Shown: in pieces, positions 27,187 to 36,008 of the stretch
Numbering within the stretch: the stretch's first letter is position 1
Layout of the letters: each line of letters opens with the position of its first letter
Assembly (NCBI GenBank): GCA_016293915.1
Contig: JAEDCY010000002.1
Location: 62,001-126,000 of the forward strand
Source of the DNA: Treponema sp.
GTDB taxonomy: Bacteria > Spirochaetota > Spirochaetia > Treponematales > Treponemataceae
Direction of reading: 5' to 3'
Length of the DNA stretch: 64,000 nucleotides
Translations under genes and position numbers: made by a program
The notes under the pieces: model-generated
What the model was told of the DNA's origin: nothing
Seen by the model: only the letters and a program-made list of their open reading frames with translations
Databases searched by the model: none

Positions 27187-28971
27187 ATGGCAGCATTAAG
27201 AAGACGTCGTAAAGACGAAGAAAATGTTTCAGAGCCTGCAGAAGAAGCACAGGCTACTCTTGATTTTGGATTATCAGAAGAAACAGAAGAGAAAACTGCA
27301 GAAACACAGGAGACGCCGTCGCCTTCAGATCAGGAAGCGTCTGCTCAGGAAGAACAGAATAGTGAAGATGGGGCAGAAGAGGCGGGTGAAGAAAGTTCGG
27401 ATGCCGGCCGTGTAGTTGTAAAAAGACGTCGTGTAGTCCGCAAGTCAGAAGAAACTGAAAAGACAGAAAAAACAGAAAAAACAGAAGGAAATGCACCTAC
27501 AGAAGAACGCCAGAATAATAACAATAATTACCGTTACCAGAACAATCAGAACAGAAACAATAACTACAATAATAGAAGAGCACAGGGAATGAGAAAGCCT
27601 TATGGCCGCAATTCCTATACACCTCCAAGTGCCGAAGTTGCAGAGATGATGGCCGCAGAAGCTGCTGCAGCTGCAGAAGAAAATGCAAATAAACCACGCC
27701 TTTTGATTAATGAGCTTACAAAAGAATCTATGCCGGAGCTTCGTGAACGAGCAACTCAGTTTGGATTTACGGCTGATGATCTTGCTCCAATGAAAAAGCA
27801 GGATTTGATTTTTATTATTCTTAAGGCTCATACAGAACACGGTGGAATTATTTTTGCTGAAGGTTCTCTCGAGATTTTGCCTGATGGCTACGGATTCTTA
27901 CGCAGCCCTCAGAACTCTTACCTTCCAGGTCCTGATGATATTTACATCAGCCCGAGTCAGATTCGTCTTTTTAACCTTAAGACAGGTGATACTGTATACG
28001 GACAGACTCGTTCTCCAAAAGAAGGTGAACGCTTTTTTGCTTTGCTCCGCATTGAAAAAATCAACTATGATGAACCACGAGTAGCTCAGACTCGTGTTCC
28101 TTTTGAAAACCTTACACCGCTTTATCCAAATGAAAAGCTACGTCTTGAAACTGTTTCAACTGAAGTTTCAACACGTATCGTTGACCTTTTTGCACCAATT
28201 GGAAAAGGTCAGCGTCTTTTGATTGTTGCGCCTCCAAAAGCCGGTAAGACAATCCTCATGCAGAAAATTGCAAATGCAATTACAACAAATAATCCGGAAG
28301 TTTACCTTATCGTACTTTTGATTGATGAACGTCCTGAGGAAGTTACTGAAATGGAACGCGCAATCAAGGGTGAAGTTATTTCTTCTACTTTTGATGAGCA
28401 GGCTACCCGCCATGTTCAGGTTGCAGAAATGGTACTTGAAAAGGCAAAGCGACTTGTTGAACACAAGCGTGATGTTGTAATTTTGCTTGACTCAATTACT
28501 CGTCTTGCGCGCGCTTATAACCAGACAGTTCAGACTTCCGGTAAAGTTCTTTCGGGTGGTGTTGACTCTAACGCTTTGTTCAAGCCAAAGAGATTCTTTG
28601 GTGCTGCACGTAATGTAGAAGAGGGTGGTTCTCTTACAATCATCTCTACTGCTTTGATTGAAACTGGAAGCCGTATGGATGAAGTTATCTTTGAAGAGTT
28701 CAAGGGAACGGGTAACTCTGAAATTGACCTGGACCGAAAACTCGCAGAACGCCGCCTCTTCCCGGCAATCAACATCAAGAAATCTGGTACCCGTAAAGAG
28801 GAGCTTCTTCTTACAGAAAATGAACTCCAGAAAATCTGGATTCTGCGTAAGGTACTCAATCCGATGGAAGATGTGGACATCACCGAGCTTATCCTTGACC
28901 GCATGAAGAAGAGCAAGACTAACGAAGCCTTCCTGGCAAGTATGAATGCGGGCACCGCAGGGATAGAGTAA
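27187..28971 (+). CDS. rho: transcription termination factor Rho
   Basis: 594 aa against about 420 in E. coli; the difference is an N-terminal ~155-residue disordered extension. The extension is first acidic (EEAQATLDFGLSEETEEKTAE), then basic (VVVKRRRVVRKS), then Asn/Arg-rich (NNNNYRYQNNQNRNNN). Then comes the Rho N-domain (LLINELTKESMPELRERAT) and RNA-binding CSD (GSLEILPDGYGFLRSP). The ATPase has Walker A VAPPKAGKTILMQ, Walker B VILLDSITRLARAYN and Q-loop motifs GKVLSGGVDSNAL. Such Asn/Arg-rich insertions in Rho of other bacteria affect RNA binding or phase separation. Confidence 0.96.
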   Translation: MAALRRRRKDEENVSEPAEEAQATLDFGLSEETEEKTAETQETPSPSDQEASAQEEQNSEDGAEEAGEESSDAGRVVVKRRRVVRKSEETEKTEKTEKTEGNAPTEERQNNNNNYRYQNNQNRNNNYNNRRAQGMRKPYGRNSYTPPSAEVAEMMAAEAAAAAEENANKPRLLINELTKESMPELRERATQFGFTADDLAPMKKQDLIFIILKAHTEHGGIIFAEGSLEILPDGYGFLRSPQNSYLPGPDDIYISPSQIRLFNLKTGDTVYGQTRSPKEGERFFALLRIEKINYDEPRVAQTRVPFENLTPLYPNEKLRLETVSTEVSTRIVDLFAPIGKGQRLLIVAPPKAGKTILMQKIANAITTNNPEVYLIVLLIDERPEEVTEMERAIKGEVISSTFDEQATRHVQVAEMVLEKAKRLVEHKRDVVILLDSITRLARAYNQTVQTSGKVLSGGVDSNALFKPKRFFGAARNVEEGGSLTIISTALIETGSRMDEVIFEEFKGTGNSEIDLDRKLAERRLFPAINIKKSGTRKEELLLTENELQKIWILRKVLNPMEDVDITELILDRMKKSKTNEAFLASMNAGTAGIE

Positions 28972-29053
28972 AGAATATCAAAAGAAAAAGCGATTATTAA
29001 AAATGCCCGAGTGCGGAATAAAAAATGACTGCGGACAACAAGGCTATAATTGA

Positions 29054-29150
29054 AGAACCGTTAAAAAACGAGCTGCATAAGCAGGTCGTTTTAGGTTCAT
29101 CGAAATAAAGCCTCAGGAGGCGAGACTTGCGAGTCTCTCCCGTTGGGCAA
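29054..29150 (+). repeat. dispersed repeat G, 5' half, in the 384-bp rho-rpmE spacer
   Basis: CCGTTAAAAAACGAGC, GTCGTTTTAGG, ATCGAAA as in the 23742 copy, then a GAGACTTGCGAGTCTC hairpin and AGCTCTTTTTTT, which may serve as rho's terminator. Before it (28972-29053) nothing is recognised. Confidence 0.55.
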
Positions 29151-29196
29151 GCTCTTTTTTTATGGGAGCATTTATGCGTTTTTGAGACCTCGATTA

Positions 29197-29225
29197 TTGA
29201 CTATATGTATTGTTTTTTTTATAAT
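29197..29225 (+). promoter_or_regulatory. rpmE promoter
   Basis: TTGACT, 17 nt, TATAAT: near-consensus. Confidence 0.75.
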
Positions 29226-29231
29226 TATATA

Positions 29232-29355
29232 ATCATTTTTATCTTGTGATATTATTTATGGAATTAGTTGACGGTAGCGTAATGATGGAAGTTCGTAATG
29301 AACAAGCCAGGGGCAGCCGGGCGTAATATCGGGCAAGAATATAGGAGTTATACAA
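29232..29355 (+). promoter_or_regulatory. structured 5' leader of rpmE
   Basis: About 125 nt between promoter and ATG, much G-richer than its surroundings, with GTTGACGGTAGCGTAATG, GGGGCAGCCGGGCG and CGGGC stretches that can fold back. L31 leaders are autoregulatory in several bacterial groups; that this is one is inference. SD AGGAG lies 8 nt before ATG. Confidence 0.4.
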
Positions 29356-29565
29356 ATGAAAAAGGGAATTCACCCAGACTACCAGCTTACAAAAATTACC
29401 TGCGTTTGCGGTAATGTAATCGAAACACGTTCAACTGTAAAAGACATTCACGTTGAAATTTGTTCAGCTTGCCACCCATTCTATACTGGTAAGCAGAAAC
29501 TCGTTGATACTGCAGGTCGTATCGACCGCTTCAACAAGCGCTACGGTATCAAGGACAATAAATAG
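29356..29565 (+). CDS. rpmE: 50S ribosomal protein L31 (zinc-binding type)
   Basis: 69 aa. MKKGIHPDYQLTKITCVCGN, CSACHPFYTGKQKLVDTAGRIDRF is a canonical L31. The CxC...CxxC set makes it the Zn-containing form. Bridges the ribosomal subunits through 5S rRNA. Own promoter and strong terminator. Confidence 0.97.
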   Translation: MKKGIHPDYQLTKITCVCGNVIETRSTVKDIHVEICSACHPFYTGKQKLVDTAGRIDRFNKRYGIKDNK

Positions 29566-29586
29566 TTCTTACTTAAAGAATGAGAA

Positions 29587-29614
29587 AGGCTTCCGAAAAC
29601 GGAAGCCTTTTTTA
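29587..29614 (+). terminator. rpmE terminator
   Basis: AGGCTTCCGaaaaCGGAAGCCT followed by T6. Confidence 0.92.
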
Positions 29615-29618
29615 TTTG

Positions 29619-29700
29619 TCACGCGGATTCGAAACGACTAACGTCGTTTCATTTTTTAATTTTTTAAGGGAATTGCGTTAGCAATTCCGAATCCGTGTGA
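29619..29700. repeat. palindromic repeat, family A (intergenic copy)
   Basis: 82 bp, bounded by TCACGCGGATTCG and GAATCCGTGTGA (inverted), with inner hairpins GAAACGAC/GTCGTTTC and GGAATTGCgttaGCAATTCC. The same element is in frame inside asnB (39751) and, enlarged, inside gltB (45375). Here it is the 3' boundary of the methyltransferase gene. Confidence 0.85.
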
Positions 29701-29701
29701 T

Positions 29702-30964
29702 TTATTTGCTTAAAGTGAACTGCCAGGCCTTGTGTGGTTTCTTTCCAGCAAAGTCCATCGGAATTGTTTCTTCTGTCATTTCCTTGCAGGTGAAGTTTGA
29801 ACCAGCGGCAGTCTTCGGTGGAATCTTACTTATATCAAACTTGATTCTTTCTGAGTTTGTAGAGAAGTAGAGTTTTCCGCCTGGGGCTAAAATATTCAGA
29901 CAGTCCTTTACCAGCTGAGGCCAGTCGCGGTTTATATCGAGTACATCGCTTGTTGCCTTGCTGTTTGAAAATGTTGGAGGGTCCAGAATAATCAAATCAT
30001 AAAGCTCTTCTGCGGCCAGCTTTCCACCTTTTGCTGCAACTGCTTTTTCCTGTAAAAATACCTGACAGTCTGCGCGGGTAAAAACATATTTCTTTTTATC
30101 TGTAAAGCCATTAAGTTTCATATTCTCTTTTGCCCAGGCAAGATAGGTATTAGACAAATCAACTGATTCAACAAAAGCGGCATTTCCCTGGGCTGCGTAA
30201 ACAGAAAAGCTTCCGGTGTAGCAGAAAAGATTTAAGATACGCTTTTTGCTTGAAGTATCGCGGACTGTCGCTCTGAGAGGACGGTGGTCAAAGAAAAGTC
30301 CTGTATCCAGGTAGCTTGTAAGGTCTACGCGGAAGAGCTGTCCTTGTTCCTGGACCAGGCCTTCAACTAGAGATGCTTGCCCCTTCGCAGCATAGCTGCT
30401 CGGAGACTCGCTTAAAATGCTCCACTGGAGCATTTTATCGGCTTGCAGCCGTCGCTCCCTAAGTTCAGCATGACGGGGATTTAGTTCAGCATGACTGTTT
30501 TTATTGTACTGGTCATCTTCCTTGTGGCTTTTGTGTCCGCGGGATTTTTTGATGATGTGATTTATATCAATTCCAATTACGCCGGCTGCCGCTTTTGACA
30601 TCGCTTCAAGCCAGATTGTTTCTTCTTCTTCAGATTTTTCGTAGGGACGTTCGTATAAATAAAGTACTGCCCAGGTGCGTTCTTTAATTTCTTTTTCTAC
30701 AGCCGGGTCATTTGCAGAAAGACGTTCGTTCTGGGCCGCCATAAAACGTGCTGCTTCGAGAACTGAATCAACTCCATCCGGTAAAAATTCGTATAAATCA
30801 AGGGAAACCGGTACTTCGGGAATATCTCTGTCATAAAGTCTGTAGCAGCTGATGCGGTTTTTACGCATCTGTTTTCTGAGTTCTTTATATTTTCTTTTTA
30901 ATCTGTTTGAAAAAAGTTCTGCCTGATATGAGGTTTTGTCTTCATTGTTATTCTGGTTATTCAT
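29702..30964 (-). CDS. class I SAM-dependent rRNA methyltransferase (RlmI/RlmL-C-like)
   Basis: 420 aa. Residues about 1-150 resemble the helper domain of RlmL C-terminal half-type enzymes (RLKRKYKELRKQMRKNRISCYRLYDRDIP). The methyltransferase core follows: GLFFDHRPLR, ILNLFCYTGSFSVYAAQGNA (SAM motif I), NLDP-type motif IV LIILDPPTFSNSK. Likely methylates 23S rRNA; the exact base is not clear. Residues about 157-196 (SHAELNPRHAELRERR to SESPSSYAAKG) are encoded by repeats of families D and E and interrupt the domain junction. The stop lies next to a family A repeat. Confidence 0.85.
   Translation of the reverse strand: MNNQNNNEDKTSYQAELFSNRLKRKYKELRKQMRKNRISCYRLYDRDIPEVPVSLDLYEFLPDGVDSVLEAARFMAAQNERLSANDPAVEKEIKERTWAVLYLYERPYEKSEEEETIWLEAMSKAAAGVIGIDINHIIKKSRGHKSHKEDDQYNKNSHAELNPRHAELRERRLQADKMLQWSILSESPSSYAAKGQASLVEGLVQEQGQLFRVDLTSYLDTGLFFDHRPLRATVRDTSSKKRILNLFCYTGSFSVYAAQGNAAFVESVDLSNTYLAWAKENMKLNGFTDKKKYVFTRADCQVFLQEKAVAAKGGKLAAEELYDLIILDPPTFSNSKATSDVLDINRDWPQLVKDCLNILAPGGKLYFSTNSERIKFDISKIPPKTAAGSNFTCKEMTEETIPMDFAGKKPHKAWQFTLSK
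30378..30495 (-). repeat. in-frame repeat, families E and D, inside the rRNA methyltransferase
   Basis: Read in the gene's sense it has HAEL twice, then RERRLQADK, then SESPSSYAAKG. The same peptide pattern (RER...SESPSGCAAK) appears inside carB1. DNA contains AAAATGCTCcactGGAGCATTTT as an inner hairpin. Confidence 0.85.
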
Positions 30965-30988
30965 ATGGAAAGTTTAGCATATATCTGA

Positions 30989-30994
30989 TATAAT
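30989..30994 (+). promoter_or_regulatory. -10 element for the 65-aa gene (leaderless)
   Basis: TATAAT ends 6 nt before the ATG at 31001; the -35 (TGGAAA at 17 nt) is weak. No SD. Confidence 0.45.
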
Positions 30995-31000
30995 TAAAAC

Positions 31001-31198
31001 ATGACTGCTACTGAAAAATATCTTGCCATGAATAATGAGTTTTGCAAACTGCGTGATGCCATATACGAAAGTAATGTCGTAGAAGCAGACGAAGATCCGC
31101 AGATTCAAAAAACAGTTGAGGCTGCGCTTGGTATTTTGTGTCAGTACCTTGATTATTATAAGGACTTGAACAAAGTAAAGTCGAGGGAGAAAAAATGA
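31001..31198 (+). CDS. small conserved-looking hypothetical protein
   Basis: 65 aa, soluble and helical with acidic N-terminal half (EADEDPQIQKTVEAALGIL) and a basic tail (KVKSREKK). No family recognised. Its stop overlaps the following membrane-protein start by 4 nt (ATGA), so the two are made together. No SD; the -10 sits right before the ATG. Confidence 0.65.
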   Translation: MTATEKYLAMNNEFCKLRDAIYESNVVEADEDPQIQKTVEAALGILCQYLDYYKDLNKVKSREKK

Positions 31199-32202
31199 AA
31201 AAATTTTTATCAGTTGTTCTTAGCATTCTTTTTGCTATCTGTCTCTTAGGCACACTTTTACTTTCTGTTGTGCGTAATAACTTCAGTTATTCAAAGCTTG
31301 TAAAAATGGCTGGCCAGATGATGAAGCCGGTTTCTGCGGCTCCTGTTGAAGATGGTCTTTTCCATCCGGGCGATATCCGCTATTCACTTGCTGCTTATGA
31401 GGAATTGGGCGATTTTAGTGATTTCGATTTAAGCAGTATTGATTTGAGCTCAATTGATCTTACAAATATGGATGTGAATGAAATTGTTCAGTCATATCTT
31501 GATATGGCTGGAGTTGAAGTTGAACCGGAGTTTATTGCAGAAGTACTTGCATCTCCTGAAGTTTCAAAATTTGTAGATCAGTATGTTGGTGAAATTGTTG
31601 ATTATGTAACCGGAAGTTCTGAAGAACTTAATATTAATACAGATGATGTCCTGGAAGTTATGAATAAATCTTTGGATATGTATGAAGAGCATACAGGCGA
31701 AGTTGTTGACAGAACTGGAATGAAGGAAGCTGTAGAGAGCAACGTTGTTGAAGCTAAAGCAAGTATTCAGGAAAGTCTTGATTCTGTAAAAGAAGAAAAT
31801 GCCGAAAGTCTTGAAGCACTTAAACAGGTTGATTTCTTCCTTTCTATGAAGTTCTTCCTTATCTGTGCTGGTATATGTCTTCTTCTTGCTTTGCTTATTC
31901 TTTTGATTAACCGTAATATTTTTGCATGGCTGCAGTATGTGTTTATGCCATGTTTTATTGATGGCTTACTTATCTTTATTGCAGGCTGTCTTGCAGGCGG
32001 TATTCTTCCTGAAATTATTAAGACTGCACTTGATGCTTATGCGCTTCCAAAGGGAATTTACGAAGGAATCTGGAGTCTTGTTTCTGCAATTCTTGGTCAG
32101 TTGAAGATTTACGGTCTTGTAGCTGCTGTACTTGGAATCGGGCTTTTTGTTCTTGGTACAACTTTGGGTAAAAATACAAAGACCAATACTGTTTCTGAAT
32201 AA
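31195..32202 (+). CDS. multi-pass membrane protein with extracytoplasmic domain
   Basis: 335 aa. A signal-anchor at 5-27 (LSVVLSILFAICLLGTLLLSVV), then about 190 acidic residues including a DFSDFDLSSIDLSSIDL repeat and VSKFVDQYVGEIV helices, then three membrane helices (about 218-240, 247-270 and 305-328). SD GAGGGAG lies within the preceding gene. Function not recognised; the topology suggests an envelope-stress or transport-related component but nothing more specific is supported. Confidence 0.75.
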   Translation: MKKFLSVVLSILFAICLLGTLLLSVVRNNFSYSKLVKMAGQMMKPVSAAPVEDGLFHPGDIRYSLAAYEELGDFSDFDLSSIDLSSIDLTNMDVNEIVQSYLDMAGVEVEPEFIAEVLASPEVSKFVDQYVGEIVDYVTGSSEELNINTDDVLEVMNKSLDMYEEHTGEVVDRTGMKEAVESNVVEAKASIQESLDSVKEENAESLEALKQVDFFLSMKFFLICAGICLLLALLILLINRNIFAWLQYVFMPCFIDGLLIFIAGCLAGGILPEIIKTALDAYALPKGIYEGIWSLVSAILGQLKIYGLVAAVLGIGLFVLGTTLGKNTKTNTVSE

Positions 32203-32458
32203 AAGACAGACAGCGCTTTTTCTTGCAATGGCAGGATTTATTTGTCATTGCAAGCGTATACACAACTTTCAAAAAACATTATAATAGTAGTCTCATAATT
32301 TGCATTTATCCCACGGCCTGTGTGTACGTGCGGTAAAAATATATTTTTTGCGTTAGCGCTGGGAGCCCCGAAGTACTGCGAAGCAGTATGAGCGGTAGCG
32401 AAGGGCGGACATAGCGACGGCAACTTGTTGCCGGAACGCCCAGCGGAAAAGGATTCTT
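32203..32458. other. intergenic region with palindromes before the DEAD-box gene
   Basis: Contains hairpin CTTGCAATG...CATTGCAAG (32223-32252, possible terminator of the membrane protein), a TATAAT at about 32280, and from about 32350 a G+C-rich nested palindrome: GCGCTGGG/CCCAGCG outer arms enclosing ACTGCgaaGCAGT and GGCAACttGTTGCC. CTGGGAGCC recurs in the palindromic element at 38626-38833. Confidence 0.5.
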
Positions 32459-34132
32459 ATGGATTTTACAGAATTTGGTCTTGATGAAAGACTTTTGAAG
32501 GGAATTGAAGCCGCCGGTTATGTGACTTGTACACCGGTTCAGGAGCAGGTGATTAAGGCTTCTAAGGCAGCAGAGGGTGCTAAAGGCCCTGATTTGTATG
32601 TTCAGTCTCAGACTGGAACTGGAAAAACCTGCGCGTATCTTGTTGCTGTTATTGGTGAAATGCTTAAAGAGCAGAATGCAGGTAAAAAGTGTTTGATTCT
32701 TGCTCCAACCCGTGAGCTTGCAGTTCAGATTGAAGAGGAAGCAAAGGTGCTTGTTGGTACAAGTGGACTTAAGGCATTTTCGGTATATGGTGGTGTTGGT
32801 TACGAAAAGCAGATTGCAGCTCTTAAAAAGGGAGTGGACATTGTTATTGGAACTCCTGGCCGTGTAATCGATTTGAACGAAGGCGGAAACCTGGACCTGA
32901 GCAATGCTCACTTCTGTGTAATTGATGAAGCTGACCGCATGTTTGATATGGGCTTCTATGATGATCTTCGTAAGATTTTGAAAAAGCTTCCTGAAGCAGA
33001 AACAAGACAGACAATGCTTTTCTCAGCAACTCTCAATACTTATGTAAAGAACCTTGCTTGGGAATATACACGCGACCCGATTGAAATTACAATTGAAGCA
33101 GAAAATATTACTGTAAGCGAAATTCAGCAGGAATTGCTCCACGTCTCAAGCGATGAAAAAATGAAGCTTCTTGTTGGTATTTTGAAGCACGAAAATCCAG
33201 AATCAGCAATTATCTTTTGTAATACAAAAAGAAGCTGCGAAGTTATTGCAAAACGTCTTGTTATCAACGAGATTGGCGCTGAGTTTATGATTGGCGATTT
33301 GCCACAGAGTAAGCGTCTTGCAATCCTTAAAAAGTTCAAGGCCGGTGAAATTAAGATTCTCGTGGCAACTGATGTTGCTGCACGCGGTATTGATGTTGAT
33401 GACCTTGCAATGGTAATAAATTATGACCTTCCGGTAGAAGCTGAAAACTATGTTCACCGAATTGGCCGTACAGCCCGTGCAGGAAAATCTGGTAAGGCAT
33501 ATACCTTCTGTTCTGAACAGGATGTTTATAACCTTCCAGCAATTGAACGCTATATTGAAATGCAGATTCCTGCCACTGTTGCTTACCCTGACCAGATGGA
33601 AGAAGATAAGTCTGCCGGTATGTATATTAAGACAGAAAACTGGCGTGGGGACGATGATTATGATAATCGCGGCGGCTACCGAAAGGGTAAGGACGGAGAC
33701 ATTCATAACCGTTCAAGAGGCCCTAGAGATGGTAAGAAGAAATCTTATGGCGATAAAAAGAACAATAGTTATAGAAAAGATTCTTACAAGAAGGGCGGAA
33801 AAGATGGTTTCGACAAGTCTGGCCACCGTGGCGGCGGAAAGAAGCCTTATATTGACCCGGCTAAGCTTGCAGGTCTTTCTTACGAAGAGCGCATGAAGAT
33901 GTACAAGGAAGCTTTCGCTTCAGGCAGCGTTTCTAAGGGGGCAAAAGACATCTACAAGAAGGGCGGTTATAAAAAAGACGGCTATAAGAAGGGCTCTTAC
34001 AAGAAGGGAGATTACAAGAAGAATGGAAAAGTTGGTTTCGACAAGCTCAACCACCGTGATGATAACCAGACACAGAAGGCTCCAGAAAAGAAGAGCTTCT
34101 GGCAGAAGGTAAAGTCTTTCTTCGGCAGGTAA
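32459..34132 (+). CDS. DEAD-box ATP-dependent RNA helicase
   Basis: 557 aa. All motifs are present: Q motif region CTPVQEQVI, I SQTGTGKTCAYL, Ia PTRELAVQI, Ib GTPGRVIDL, II DEAD (VIDEADRMFDMGF), III SATL, V TDVAARGIDVDD, VI HRIGRTARAG. The 170-residue C-terminal tail is basic, disordered and repetitive (SYGDKKN, GYKKGS-type KKG repeats), typical of RhlB/RhlE-like RNA-binding tails. Probably ribosome assembly or mRNA decay. Confidence 0.93.
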   Translation: MDFTEFGLDERLLKGIEAAGYVTCTPVQEQVIKASKAAEGAKGPDLYVQSQTGTGKTCAYLVAVIGEMLKEQNAGKKCLILAPTRELAVQIEEEAKVLVGTSGLKAFSVYGGVGYEKQIAALKKGVDIVIGTPGRVIDLNEGGNLDLSNAHFCVIDEADRMFDMGFYDDLRKILKKLPEAETRQTMLFSATLNTYVKNLAWEYTRDPIEITIEAENITVSEIQQELLHVSSDEKMKLLVGILKHENPESAIIFCNTKRSCEVIAKRLVINEIGAEFMIGDLPQSKRLAILKKFKAGEIKILVATDVAARGIDVDDLAMVINYDLPVEAENYVHRIGRTARAGKSGKAYTFCSEQDVYNLPAIERYIEMQIPATVAYPDQMEEDKSAGMYIKTENWRGDDDYDNRGGYRKGKDGDIHNRSRGPRDGKKKSYGDKKNNSYRKDSYKKGGKDGFDKSGHRGGGKKPYIDPAKLAGLSYEERMKMYKEAFASGSVSKGAKDIYKKGGYKKDGYKKGSYKKGDYKKNGKVGFDKLNHRDDNQTQKAPEKKSFWQKVKSFFGR

Positions 34133-34137
34133 GCAGG

Positions 34138-34216
34138 GGCGTTACGGGGGGCTAGCCCCCGTTAGAAAGGGTAGCCCGCAATGAAATGCGGGCGCAGGGG
34201 AAGGCTTTCCCCTCCT
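34138..34216 (+). repeat. palindromic repeat, family B (intergenic copy)
   Basis: GCGTTACGGGGGGCTAGCCCCC, AGGGTAGC, a variable hairpin (GCCCGCaatgaaatGCGGGC), then CGCAGGGGAAGGCTTTCCCC. In-frame relatives lie in gltB, purF, carA and carB2. Confidence 0.85.
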
Positions 34217-34239
34217 AAAATAATTTTAAGGATTTTTGA

Positions 34240-35892
34240 ATGATTACAGTTAGCGATGTTAGTTTGTCCTTCAGCGAAAAGCCGCTTTTTAAGGACGTTA
34301 ATCTTAAATTTAATAAGGGAAACTGTTATGGAATTACTGGTGCTAATGGTGCTGGTAAGTCTACTTTTTTGAAACTTCTTTCCGGAGAGCTCGAAAAAGA
34401 TTCAGGTCAGATTTTTATGACTCCGGGAGAGCGTATGGCGGTTTTGAAGCAGGATCACTTTGCTTTTGATGAATATTCTGTAAAAGAAACTGTTATGATG
34501 GGATACCCGAAGCTTTATGAGGTTTCGAAAGCCCGCGACGAGATTTATGCTAAGGCGGATTTTACTGAAGAGGACGGAATTAAGTCTGCTGAGCTTGAGG
34601 CTGAGTTTGGAGAACTCGGCGGCTACGAAGCAGAAAATGATATTGAACAGATGCTCTCAGGTCTTGGTCTTGAAGAAGATTTCCACGACAAGATGATGAG
34701 TGAGCTTGATGAAGGTCAGAAGGTTCGCGTTTTGCTGGCTCAGGCAATTTATGGTAACCCTGATGCTCTTCTTCTTGATGAGCCTACAAACGGTCTGGAT
34801 ATTGAATCTATTACCTGGCTTGAAAACTTTTTGCTGGACTTTGAAAACACAGTAATTGTAGTTTCGCATGACCGACACTTTTTGAATACTGTTTGTACTT
34901 ATATCTGTGATATTGACTTTGGAAAGATTACTCAGTTCTCTGGTAACTATGACTTCTGGTATCAGATGACTCAGATTATGCAGCGCCAGGCTCACGAGCA
35001 GCAGAAGAAGACAGAAGATAAAATGAAGGACTTGAAAGAGTTTATTCTCCGATTCTCTTCTAACGCTTCTAAGGCTAAGCAGGCTACCAGCCGAAAAAAG
35101 ATTTACGATAAATTGGCCGACAGCCTCGAAGAAATTCCGGTTTCTACACGTAAGTTCCCTTATGTAAACTTTAAGGCTGATCGTGAAATTGGAAACAATG
35201 TTCTTGAGATTAAGAAGTTGAATTATACTGATGCTGACGGCAATCAGCTTCTTAAGGATTTTTCTCTGGTTGTGAACCGTACTGATAAGATTGCCTTTGT
35301 TGGTATTGAGCACAACTCTGTTACCGCTTTGTTTGATATTGTAAACGGTGTTAAGCAGCCTGACAGTGGTGAGTTCTTCTGGGGACAGACAACTTCGCAG
35401 ACTTATCTTCCTCGTGATAACAGCGAAAGCTTTGCAAATGACCTGAACATCACAGAATGGCTGAAGCAGTATTCTAAGGAGCAGGATGATTCTTATGTCC
35501 GCGGATTCCTTGGCCGTATGCTCTTTACAGGAGATGAATCTTTGAAGAAGGTAAAGGTTCTTTCCGGAGGAGAGAAGGTTCGCTGTATGCTTTCTAAGTT
35601 GATGTTAAGTGGGGCTAACTGTATTACTATGGATGACCCTACAAACCATCTTGACCTTGAAGCAATTCAGTCGCTCAACGAAGGTTTGATTGCCTTCCCT
35701 GGTGTAATTCTTTTCAGTTCTCATGACCATGAGTTCATTCAGTCTATTGCAAACCGTATTGTTGAAATTACACCTAACGGAATTATTGACCGCATGATGA
35801 GCTTTGATGATTATATTTCTGATCCGCAGGTTAGTGAGATGAGAAAGAAGCTTTATGAGGGAACTGGTAAGAAGATTAAGTATAGAGTTTAG
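34240..35892 (+). CDS. ABC-F family protein (YbiT-like) with degenerate second ATPase site
   Basis: 550 aa, no membrane domain. NBD1: GITGANGAGKSTFLKLLSGE Walker A, LLDEPTNGLDIESI Walker B, with signature MSELDEGQ (unusual for LSGGQ). The helical linker RFSSNASKAKQATSRKK is the ABC-F hallmark. NBD2 keeps signature VLSGGEKVR but its Walker A reads GIEHNSVTALF in place of GxxGxGKST, and the catalytic Glu is Asp (CITMDDPTNHLD). Residue pattern and linker are closest to E. coli YbiT. ABC-F proteins act on the ribosome E site. Asymmetric ATP hydrolysis is likely here. Confidence 0.9.
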   Translation: MITVSDVSLSFSEKPLFKDVNLKFNKGNCYGITGANGAGKSTFLKLLSGELEKDSGQIFMTPGERMAVLKQDHFAFDEYSVKETVMMGYPKLYEVSKARDEIYAKADFTEEDGIKSAELEAEFGELGGYEAENDIEQMLSGLGLEEDFHDKMMSELDEGQKVRVLLAQAIYGNPDALLLDEPTNGLDIESITWLENFLLDFENTVIVVSHDRHFLNTVCTYICDIDFGKITQFSGNYDFWYQMTQIMQRQAHEQQKKTEDKMKDLKEFILRFSSNASKAKQATSRKKIYDKLADSLEEIPVSTRKFPYVNFKADREIGNNVLEIKKLNYTDADGNQLLKDFSLVVNRTDKIAFVGIEHNSVTALFDIVNGVKQPDSGEFFWGQTTSQTYLPRDNSESFANDLNITEWLKQYSKEQDDSYVRGFLGRMLFTGDESLKKVKVLSGGEKVRCMLSKLMLSGANCITMDDPTNHLDLEAIQSLNEGLIAFPGVILFSSHDHEFIQSIANRIVEITPNGIIDRMMSFDDYISDPQVSEMRKKLYEGTGKKIKYRV

Positions 35893-35896
35893 ATTA

Positions 35897-36005
35897 CAGG
35901 TGGTTTCGATACACCCTTCGGGCACTCAACCACCGGTGGTTTCGATACGCCCTTCGGGCACTCAACCACCGGTGGTTGAGTAGGCGAAGCCGTATCGAAA
36001 CCACA
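35897..36005. repeat. triple family C repeat between ABC-F and helicase genes
   Basis: Three consecutive GGTGGTTTCGATACxCCCTT-type units, two direct and one inverted (GGTGGTTGAGTAGGCGAAGCC), filling the whole convergent spacer. Likely to form strong hairpins and act as a bidirectional transcription boundary. Confidence 0.9.
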
Positions 36006-36008
36006 TTG

